From NCBI GenBank assembly GCA_019634055.1, contig JAHQVZ010000350.1:1-35692 (forward strand): a DNA stretch of 35,692 nucleotides, written 5' to 3'. The position numbers and the translations under genes were made by a program. Origin of the DNA: Leptolyngbyaceae cyanobacterium MAG.088. Lineage in GTDB: Bacteria; Cyanobacteriota; Cyanobacteriia; Phormidesmidales; Phormidesmidaceae. Of the stretch, positions 24,851 through 35,400 are shown piece after piece; position 1 is the first letter of the stretch, and each line of letters opens with the position of its first letter. The notes below the pieces were generated by a model. It was not told the origin of the DNA. It made no database searches and saw nothing but the letters and a program-made list of their open reading frames with translations.

Positions 24851-26269
24851 ATGGTCACTATCGCAGAGCCTTTAGACTTCAAAGAGTCGCCTTTAAAGAA
24901 GTCTGATAAAGATGCAAAGCATCATCGGATAATTAAGAAAACCCTGATTAACAATAAGGATTCAGATTACACTGAAAAACTTAGGGATTTGGGTAATGAG
25001 TTTAAGTACTCCGATAATGCTGCTCACTATTGGTGTGATCCGGAGCTTTCGCTTCTTTATGGTACTCCTTTGTATGATGATTGCTCTGAAGCGCAGAAGC
25101 TAGCGCTGAATCATCTTTACTGGGTTGGGAATTATAACCATACAGCGGTTAGTGAGGCGACCACTAGTATCTATAATATGGTGACTAACGGTGTCTTTCG
25201 ATCCGTTGGCGGATATGATGAGCTTTGTGATGAGCTTGATTTTGAGACCGATCAAGAAAGTTATCACATTCGTACCTTTCAGAAGGTGGGTTTTAAAACT
25301 AAGACAGCGTTAGTTGGTCGAACTACCCTTTGTAACTCTTTGTCTAGTAACTTCCGAAAAGGTGGTGAGAAAGGTCGGTTGCAATCTTTGGTTCCTCAAC
25401 CTGTCTGGGAATATTTTGTTTCGGACAGAGGCAGTTCGCCATTTTCACTTCATCGAGATAAAGCGTTGGTTTCCGTTGCCAAGCTAATGTTGAGGGGCAA
25501 AAAGCAATATTATTCAGATTACTTGAAGAACTTGCAGGATAAGGGTGAGCAGATACCAGCTCCATCCGATGGTTTGGGAGGGAGAATAGCAGATCGTTAT
25601 TGGTTGAAATTCTTTACCGTTAACTGGGGAATGTCGCCCTTTATGGCTTGCCAGTATTATTCTCTGCGGTATACTGCCAATGCTATTTTAAAGAATCAGG
25701 AATTCCCTTATGTTCGTTACTATCGCGAACTTGAACGTAAAGGTGAGTTTATTCCGACTCCTACTGCAATTTCTAATTTTCACCTATTAGACGAGGCGTT
25801 CCATACTACTATTTCCCAAACCCTGGCTAAGGATGTCTATAGGGACTTCCCCAAGCCAACGGCTTATGAAAAGTTTGTTTCTGGATTTATTATCTATAAA
25901 ATGCAGCACAGTCTACTTGGTGGGCTATCTGGTATTTTGCCGGGAAGGTGTGTTTATGATGACAGCTTACTTCTCACGTTCTATTACAAGTTACTGAGGT
26001 CGCCTCTGTTTGAAATGAGTTCTACAGATGCCCTTCACTGGCTAGAGAGATGTGTTTGTGAAAATCATGACGGATATAAGGTTGGTCTGAAATATCACCA
26101 GAGTCTTCTGGAATTAATGCAAAGGCTTTTTGGCAGTTTGGACTATCAGTGGAAAGTTAATCGTGAGATGGGAGTTATGGCTGCCGGAGGCTCCATCGAA
26201 AAAGCTTTAGAGAAAAATAGGGTTGCATTTAAACAGTTTGCTCAATTGGTCGAGTCTCATGAAAACTAG
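24851..26269 (+). CDS. CylC-like dimetal-carboxylate halogenase (putative)
   Basis: This 472-residue soluble protein most resembles CylC, the cyanobacterial enzyme that chlorinates unactivated carbons of acyl-ACP chains. The assignment rests on size, gene context (FAAL, ACP, then PKS) and ferritin-like di-metal ligand motifs. These are E102 in a helix (HTAVSEATTSIYNM), an ExxH pair E136/H139 in DQESYHIRTF, and DExxH with D314, E315 and H318 in HLLDEAFHTT; H353 (KMQHSL) is a further candidate. These helices recall the AurF/ferritin-like oxygenases to which CylC is related. No signal peptide or membrane segment is seen. Codon choice is A/T-rich compared with the later PKS modules. Chlorination versus bromination, and halogenation versus other C-H oxidation, cannot be told from sequence. 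Confidence 0.8.
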   Translation: MVTIAEPLDFKESPLKKSDKDAKHHRIIKKTLINNKDSDYTEKLRDLGNEFKYSDNAAHYWCDPELSLLYGTPLYDDCSEAQKLALNHLYWVGNYNHTAVSEATTSIYNMVTNGVFRSVGGYDELCDELDFETDQESYHIRTFQKVGFKTKTALVGRTTLCNSLSSNFRKGGEKGRLQSLVPQPVWEYFVSDRGSSPFSLHRDKALVSVAKLMLRGKKQYYSDYLKNLQDKGEQIPAPSDGLGGRIADRYWLKFFTVNWGMSPFMACQYYSLRYTANAILKNQEFPYVRYYRELERKGEFIPTPTAISNFHLLDEAFHTTISQTLAKDVYRDFPKPTAYEKFVSGFIIYKMQHSLLGGLSGILPGRCVYDDSLLLTFYYKLLRSPLFEMSSTDALHWLERCVCENHDGYKVGLKYHQSLLELMQRLFGSLDYQWKVNREMGVMAAGGSIEKALEKNRVAFKQFAQLVESHEN

Positions 26270-26319
26270 GAGTTTTTGTCACTAATTATTTGAATTGGGT
26301 TGTCTAGATAGATGTTTTT

Positions 26320-26351
26320 GAGGGGGAGATTTTTATGCCTCTTCCTCCCTC
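26320..26351 (+). other. Imperfect hairpin between halogenase and PKS genes
   Basis: GAGGG (26320-26324) pairs with CCCTC (26347-26351) and GGA with TCC further in, with one bulged base. No T-tail follows, so it would be at most a partial terminator or processing site within a shared transcript. The spacer is 171 nt. Confidence 0.3.
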
Positions 26352-26440
26352 TATCTGAGCTTAAAACGTTGGTAGAACGTCAATAAATTTATTTTTTGTG
26401 TTCTACGGTTATTTTTAAAACCTTAAATTTTTATATTGAT

Positions 26441-29400
26441 ATGGAGTCCGTAGCAATCATCGGCGTTGGCTGTCGTTTCCCTGGAGCGAAAAGTCCCCGC
26501 GCATTCTGGGAGCTTCTACAGAACGGAGTTGACGCCGTTGTTGAGGTGCCGTCTGATCGATGGGACGCAGATGGTTTTTATGATGCGCAGCCGGCTACCC
26601 CAGGCAAAATGAGTACGCGTTGGGGAGGCTTTTTGGATCAAGTTGATCAGTTTGATCCGGCCTTTTTTGGAATTTCTCCGCGTGAAGCGCACCACATCGA
26701 TCCGCAGCAGAGATTGTGGTTAGAGGTTTCTTGGGAAGCGTTGGAAAATGCTGGTATTCCACCGGAGAGTTTGGGTGGGAGTCAGACCGGAGTCTTTGTT
26801 GGTCTAACTAATGCTGATTATCACAAGTACATTTATAGGGATCCTCTTCAGCTAACGTCTCATAGTGCAACTGGCACTACGCCATGCATTACGGCTAATC
26901 GCTTGTCTTATTTGCTGAATTTGCGTGGTCCCAGCTTGTCGGTTGATACAGCCTGCTCTTCGTCGTTGACGTCTATTCATTTAGCCTGTCAGAGTTTAGC
27001 GAATGGTGAGTCTAGTTTGGCCATCGCTGGCGGTGTCAATCTGATGCTTATTCCGGAGCCAACTATTAGTACCTCCCAGGCTCAGATGATGTCTCCTGAT
27101 GGTCGCTGTAAGACTTTTGATGCGAGTGCTAACGGCATCGTGCGTGGGGAAGGTTGCGGTGTAATAGTGCTTAAGCGTCTAGATGATGCTGTGCGAGATA
27201 AGGACAATATTCTGGCACTGGTCAGAAGCTCGGCAGTTAATCAGGATGGTACGAGTAACGGTCTTACTGCTCCTAATGGACCTTCTCAGCAGGCGGTCAT
27301 TCGTGAAGCCTTGGAGCGAGGAGGTCTGACTCCGGCACAGATCAGCTACATTGAGGCCCATGGAACGGGTACTTCTTTGGGAGATCCTATTGAGGTTAGG
27401 TCTCTCAAGAATGTTCTCATGGAGGATCGTTCACCTGATGAGTCTTGTTGGCTTGGTTCGGTAAAAACAAACATTGGCCATTTGGAAGGTGCTGCTGGTG
27501 TAGCGGGTGTGATCAAGGTCATTCTTCAGATGCAGCATAGGGAAATTGCGCCCCATTTGCATTTGAAGCAACTGAATCCTTATATCTCCTTGGAGGGGAC
27601 ATCCTTTTCTGTTCCTTTAGAACGTCAGCCTTGGGACTGCTCTGGTAAACGCTTTGCTGGGGTGAGTTCTTTCGGCTTTGGTGGTACTAATTGCCATGTC
27701 ATTCTGGAAGAGGCTGTTGTTGAACCCACAGTGCCTGCTTCGGAGCGGCCTAAATCTCTGTTGACGCTATCAGGTAAGGACGAGGGAGCCTTAGCTGACA
27801 TGGCAGGTTGTTATGAGGAGTACCTGGCTAGTCATCCTGAGGTTTCTTTAGAGGATCTTTGTTACACGGCTAACCAGAAACGATCGCACTTTAGTCATCG
27901 TTTAAGTGTTGTTGCTGATTCGGTTGAGGACCTGCGGCAGAAGTTGGCTCAGTTCCAATCGGCAACTCTACCTGTCGGTGGTTCCCAGGGATATGTTAAA
28001 GGCAGTGTTGGGCGCAAGCTAGCGTTTCTGTTGACTGGTCAAGGGTCCCAGTATGTGGGCATGGGGCGTCAGTTGTATGCTACTGAGCCGGTTTTTCGGG
28101 CTGCCCTCGACCGCTGTGATGCCATTCTGAAACCGTATTTGCCGACATCGCTGTTAGAGGTTTTATATCCTACTGCAGAGGTCAATGGGCAGGCTTCTCC
28201 ACTTGATCAGACGGCCTATACTCAGCCTGCTCTGTTTGCTCTGGAATATGCGTTGAGTGAGCTTTGGCGGGCCTGGGGCGTTACCCCCTCGGTGGTTATG
28301 GGGCACAGCGTCGGTGAGTATGCGGCTGCCTGCATTGCTGGAGTATTTAGCCTGGAGGATGGGCTTAAGCTAATTGCTGAGCGGGGTCGTTTGATGCAGG
28401 CGCTGCCTCGAACCGGTGGCATGGTTGCTGTATTTGCCAGTGCTGAGTCGGTGGCGACCCTGTTGGAGGCCTATGGAGAACGGCTTGCGATCGCAGCCTT
28501 TAATGGTCCTACAAATACAGTTGTTGCCGGTGCTCAAGATGCTTTAGATCAGCTGGTAGAATATCTAACTAGCCAGGATATCGAAAGTAGACGTCTAGAA
28601 GTATCCCACGCATTTCACACTCCAGCCATGGAGTCCATGCTGGCAGACTTCCGACAGGTGGCCGAGACAGTCACCTTCTCCACACCCAAAATCCCCTTTA
28701 TTTCGACGGTAACGGGTGAAAAAAATGATGCCGACATTGCCACTGCTGACTACTGGTGTCGCCATATTGTTATGCCAGTACGGTTTGCTGACGCCATGCA
28801 AGCCCTGGCAGGAACTAAGTGTAAGGTCTATCTAGAAGTGGGGCCAAAGCCAATTCTGTTGGGTATGGGGCAACGGTGTCTGATTGACCAGCCAGAAACA
28901 TCTAAATCTAAGAAGGGGACTACGTGGCTGCCTAGCCTGCGGGCGGATCAGGATGACTGGACTCAACTGCTCAACAGCTTCGGTCAGCTGTATACCCAAG
29001 GTGCCGCTGTTGACTGGTCAAAATTCTACTCCTTTGAGGGACGGAACTGCCTGGTGTTACCAACCTATCCCTGGCAGAGACAACGCTATTGGGTAAAAGC
29101 TTCTAAGTCTCATGCACTTCAGGGTGACGTTGTTCATCCCCTGCTAGGTGTCCAACAGCGTTTGGCTGGCAGCTCAGAAGAGCGTTTCGAGCAAGTTTTA
29201 TCCGCAGACAATCCCGCTTGGGTAGACGATCATCGCGTATTCGACCAAGTGATTTTCCCTGGGGCTGCCTATGTTGAGCTAGCCCTAGCGGCCAGCGACG
29301 GCATAGTGAAAAACGCATTTATTGCCAGACCCCTGATGCTCGAGAAGCCAGCCATCCTCCAGACTGTTGTGGAAGAGAGCGGTAAAGTTCAGATTTTTGC

Positions 29401-32400
29401 CCAGACCGAAGGAGAGACAGACTGGGTTCAGCACGCCACTGCCTTTTGTGATGATGACAATGTTTCAGCGGCAGAGACGGTTGCAAGTTCTCTTGATCTT
29501 AACGCTCTCAGCGCGCGGTGTCCTGAGCAAGTTGATTTGGGTGAACTCTACGATTCTCTAGCAATCTTGGGTCTGAATTACGGGCCGCAATTTAAAACGC
29601 TGCAACAGCTGCAGGTAGGTAAAGGCGAATTTCTAGCGCGGGTTGAGGTGACCGCTGATTTAGTCGATGGTGATGACTATCGCCTACCGCCAATGCTGCT
29701 GGATGGAGCATTCCAAGCAATAGCTGCTCTGCAAGATCAAGAGGCCGATAGCGGTAATGATTTTGTTTATCTGCCCACCAGCCTGGATCATGTGCAGACC
29801 TATCAACCCATAGGAACCGCTGCCCTAGTTTATGGACGTGGTCAAATTGATGATGAAGTATGTATTGCGGACCTAACCTTTTGCAATGAGCAGGGGGAAA
29901 TTCTGGCCTCTGTGCAGGGACTGCGTTGTCGTCGCACAAGCCGCCAAGCTTTGCGAGCCCTCCTTCAGAGCAGTCGTGACGTTAACGAACTGTTGTATAC
30001 AGTCCGTTGGCAACAGGTTAATCAAGATTTTGAACCCTTCTCAGAAGCTGGCAACTGGCTGGTGCTTGGGCAAGGAACGATGACGGCCCAGCTTGTTCAG
30101 CGATTAGTGGCCAATGATCAAAACGTACGATATGCCCAGCCCCAAGAGATTGATGCTACTCTGGCTGCCTTGGACGGTACTGATAACGATGCTGACGCGT
30201 TTACCGGCATCGTGTTGGTCTGTGATTCAAAAGATGTAGATACTATCCAGCAGGTTAAGGCCGATGTGGCAGCATCCTTGAAGGTTGTTCAGACCCTGTT
30301 GGCCCAAGCTCAGCGTTTGCCACGAGGGCTGACGATTTTGACCCGTCAAGGCGTAGCCATTGATGCTGCCGAAGATATTAATCCAGCCCAGGCAGCCCTT
30401 TGGGGATTAGGGCGTACGCTGCAGGCAGAACAACCCCAACTAGGGCTGCGGTTGATTGATGTTGCATCAACAACAGCCCTTGAGTCTCCTCAGCTTGTGG
30501 ATACCCTGCTGGGAGAAAGTGAACCACAGTTGGCCCTGAGAAAAGCTCAAAGCCTTACCCCCAGATTGTTATCCCTGCGGAAGAGTGGTCAGTTAGTGAT
30601 GCCAGCTTCAGGGGCAGCCCGACTGGCGATTACCCAGCGTGGTTCATTAGATAATCTCACGCTTGCATCTGATGATTGTTCTTTGCCATCCACGGGAGAA
30701 GTTCAAGTTTCGGTGCAGGCAGCCGGTCTCAACTTCCGTGACGTGTTAAATACCCTGGGTGCCTATCCGGGCGATCCGGGTCCCTTAGGGGGTGAGGTTT
30801 CAGGACTTGTTACCGCTGTTGGGCAGGGCGTTACTGACTTGGCTGTGGGCGATCGGGTCTTTGGCATGGCCCTGGGGTGTTTTGCCACCCGCTGCAATGC
30901 ACCGGCTTCATTACTGGTGAAATTGCCAGAACAGATTGACTTTGCCGCTGCCGCTACGGTGCCAGTCACCTTTTGCACGGCCCAAGCCGCATTTAATTTG
31001 TTAGGTCTCAAGCGTGGCGACAAGATTTTGATTCACGCCGCCGCTGGTGGGGTGGGCTTGGCTGCAATTCAGTTAGCTCAGGCTATCGGCGCAGAAATTT
31101 ACGCAACAGCCAGTGCGCCCAAGCAAGCCTATTTGCGGCAGTTGGGCATTAAGCACATTTACAATTCTCGCACCACTGACTTTGGGGAACAGATCTTAGC
31201 AGACACCAAGGGAACAGGTGTGAACGCCATTCTCAATAGTTTGACCTCTGAGGGCTTTATTGAAGCTAGCTTGGCGGCCCTGTCTACTGGCGGTCGGTTT
31301 GTCGAAATTGGTAAGCGGGATATCTGGAGCCTGGAGCAGATGGCTCAGGTGCGTTCAGACGTTAGCTACAACATTCTGGCCATTGATGACTGGATGGCAA
31401 AAGAGCCACAGAAGATTAAGGGGCTTCTGGAAGTGATTGCTCAGCGGCTGGCCAAGGGGGAACTGCAGGCCCTGAATCGACGTATTTACCCGATTACAGA
31501 GGCGTCCGCTGCCATGCGCTTTATGCAGCAGGCTCGCCACATTGGCAAGATTGTTCTGGCAGTGAGTCACACTGCGATTCGACCTGAGGCCAGCTACTTG
31601 ATTACGGGTGGTCTGGGTGCCTTAGGCCTAAAAGCCTGTATGTGGCTGATTGATAACGGTGCTAAACATGTGGTGTTGACTAGTCGCCGAGCCCCTGCTG
31701 AGGACGTGCAGAAGCGTTTGTCGGCGATTGAAGCGGAATATGAATGTCGCATTGTTGTGCATGGGACTGATGTGGCTGAGGCTGAGCAGGTCGATGCCCT
31801 AGTCGAGCAATTTGGACATTCCTGGCCTAACCTTGCGGGTATCTTGCATGCGGCGGGTGTTTTAGATGATGGCACAGTCGCTGAGCAAACCCTGGAACGC
31901 TTTACTAAGGTAATGGCACCCAAGGCCGTTGGTGCGTTCAATCTGCATCGAGCTACTCAAGATGTAGACTTAGATTTCTTTGTTATGTATTCCTCAGTGG
32001 CTGCGGCACTGGGGTCGGTTGGTCAGAGTAACTATGCTACGGCCAATGCGTTTCTAGATGGTTTGGCTCAGCATCGTCGTGCCCAAGGCATGGGTGCAAC
32101 CAGCATTAACTGGGGGCCTTGGGCCGAGGCCGGTATGGCTACCAGTGCTGCGGTGCAAGCAAATTTGGCTCGTCAAGGACTGACGCCTTTGCAACCGGGT
32201 GAAGCCCATGGTGCCCTGGCCCAGATTTTGGCAGCGGGCCACTCCAATGGGTTAGTGCTAGATGCGGATTGGTCTCGCATGGGTCGTTGGCTGGGGGCGG
32301 CCAGACCACCACTTTTGAGTAAGCTTTTGGTGGCTCCTGTAAGTCAGGGAGATAATGCTCTGCTGCAGCAACTGGGGGGTGTTGACGATGCTGAACGTCA

Positions 32401-35400
32401 GCAGATTCTCAGCAGACATCTACAGCAGGATTTACAACAAATTTTGCAGCTGGCGCAACCCCCTGATCCTGAGGTTGGCTTCTTTGACCTGGGGATGGAT
32501 TCTCTCATGGCTGTAGAGCTGTACAACCGCTTGCAACAACAGCTGGGGGATGCTTACCTGCTGCCTAATACTGTGGCTTTTGATTACCCCACAACCAGTC
32601 AGCTGGCAGCACATCTGGCCGAGCAGTTGGGTGGTCTCTCTCAGAAGGGAGCGGCTAAAAAGGCTGCAGTTAAGCAGTCGTCAGGACAGTCGTCAACGGA
32701 TGCCGTCGCCATTGTTGGTTTAGCCTGCCGCTTCCCAGGGGCGGCGGACAAGGACGCTTACTGGCAGCTGTTAACCCATCAAGTCGATGCCATTAGTGAA
32801 GTGCCTGGGGAGCGTTGGGATATCGATGCTTACTACGACCCCGACCCTGATGCGCCCGGTAAGATGACGACCCGCTATGGCGGTTTTATTGAAGGTATTG
32901 ATCAGTTCGATGCAAATTTCTTTGGCATCGCCCCCCGTGAAGCTGTGGAGCTAGATCCTCAACAGCGCCTGCTTTTGGAAATGAGCTGGCAGGCTTTGGA
33001 GGATGCCAATATCGCCCCGGCAACGCTGGTGGGCAGTCGCACCGGTGTTTATGTGGGTATCAGCACCAGCGACTATGGTCAGCTGATTACGCGCACTGGG
33101 GAAGAGGGCATTGGCCAGTATATGGGTACCGGTACTGCTCACTCGGCAGCGGTGGGTCGTGTTAGTTACGCCCTGGGTTTGGAAGGTCCCAGTCTGGCCA
33201 TTGATACGGCCTGTAGTTCTTCTTTGGTGGCACTGCATCAGGCTCGCCGAGGGTTGCTCAATGATGAGTGTGAAATGGCTCTGGTCGGTGGTGTTAACGC
33301 GATTCTTACCCCAGAGGCGACAATTTATTTCAGCCGAGGTCGCTTTATGGCCCCAGATGGGCGCTGTAAAACGTTCGATGCCGCTGCCGATGGCTATGTG
33401 CGGGGAGAAGGCTGCGGTGTGGTTGTGCTTAAGCGTCTGTCTGATGCTGAGCGAGATGGCGATCGCATCTATGGTCTAGTTCAGGGCTCAGCGGTCAATC
33501 AAGATGGCGCATCGGGCGGTCTGACCGTGCCTAAAGGTCCGAGTCAGCAGCGAGTGATTGAGTCTGCCCTAGCAGAAGCCCAGATGCAGCCAGCGGATGT
33601 CGCTTATGTAGAGGCCCACGGTACGGGCACCAGCCTGGGAGATCCGATTGAAATTCAGGCCCTGCAGACAGTTTTAGGAACATCCCACAGTTCTGATGAA
33701 CCGCTGCTGGTGGGTTCTGTAAAGACCAATATTGGCCATCTGGAAGCCGCCGCCGGAATTGCCAGCATTATCAAGGTGGCCCTAAGCATTGAGCAGAAAA
33801 GCATTCCTGGGCAACTGCACTTCCAGAATCCTTCTCCCAGAATTCCTTGGGACAGCATCAATGTGAAGGTGGCAGCGGCACAAAATCCCTGGCCCCAGGA
33901 GCGTAGGGTGGCTGGTATCAGTGGCTTTGCCTTCCAGGGAACCAATGCTCACATAATTTTGGAAGGTTATGGGTCTCAGTCTGAGCCTGAGCCTGCCGAG
34001 GATTCCCCTGAACGTCCAGCTCACCTGCTGGCCCTGAGTGGTAAGCAGGAGGCGGCTGTCCAAGAACTGGCAGGCAGTTACCTGAGCTGGTTGCGAGAGC
34101 ATCCCGATATGGACCTGGCCGATGTTTGTTACACCGCTGCGGTAGGGCGTAATCATTTTGCCTATAGGGCTGGGCTGGTGGCGAAAACCTTTGAGCAGCT
34201 TTGTGAATCTTTAGAGCAGTTAGCCGCAGGACAGCTATCTGTCGATCGTTATCCGCAGTCGCGACAGGTTGCCTTCTTGTTTACTGGCCAGGGTTCTCAG
34301 TACGTTGGCATGGGGCGGATGCTGTATGAAACTCAGCCCACCTTTAAGCAGGCCTTAGATCGCTGTGCTGAAATCCTTGATGCCTATCTGGATCAGCCCC
34401 TTTTAGAGGTGCTTTATGCCCAGGAGGGGGGCAGTGACGTGCTAAATCAGACGGCCTATACTCAGCCCGCACTCTTTGCTGTGGAGTATGCCCTCTGTGA
34501 GCTCTGGCGGTCCTGGGGCATTCAGCCTTCTTTGGTGATGGGACACAGTGTTGGGGAATATGTGGCGGCCTGTGTTGCCGGTGTGTTTAGCCTGGAAGAT
34601 GGGCTTAAGCTAATTGCCACGCGCGGCAAGTTAATGCAGCAGTTGCCAGCAGGTGGCGGCATGGTGTCGTTGATGGCCTCCGTTGAGAAGGTGAAGCCAT
34701 TGCTGACCGGTCAGGTGGCTGTTGCCGCTGTGAATGGGCCCAGGAGTACGGTGATTTCTGGCCCTGAGACAGAGTTACAAGCGATCGTTGCCCAGCTGCA
34801 GGAAGCGGGGGTTAAGACTAAGGCTTTACAGGTGTCCCACGCTTTCCATTCACCGTTGATGGAGCCCATGATGGCTGAGTTTGAACAGGTGGCGCGTCAA
34901 GTGACCTATTCGTCTCCCAGGGTCAAGCTGGTTTCTAACGTTACGGGCGAAGTGGCTGACGCAGCCGTGGCTACGCCTGAATATTGGTGCGAGCATGTGT
35001 TAGCGCCGGTGAATTTCGCGGCGGGGATGAGCGCCCTTGAGCAGCTGAGTTGTGAACTCTTTTTGGAGTGTGGCCCCAAACCGATTTTGCTAGGTATGGG
35101 CCGACAGTGTTTGTCCACCAAAGGTGGTGCCTGGTTGCCATCTCTGCGTCCGGGACGGGATGACTGGCAGCAGTTGCTCACCAGTTTGGATGGTTTATAC
35201 CGCCAGGGTATTGCTGTGAACTGGGCTGGTTTTGATCAGGATTATCCCCAGCGACGTAAACTCGCTCTGCCCACCTATCCTTTTCAGAAGGAACGCTACT
35301 GGGTGGAGGGGGCACCGGGCTCCCGGCAGGCTGAACCAGCGGTGGTTAATCAGACTCCCTTACTCAACTGGCTCAGCCAGGGGCAGGGAGACCAAATTTT

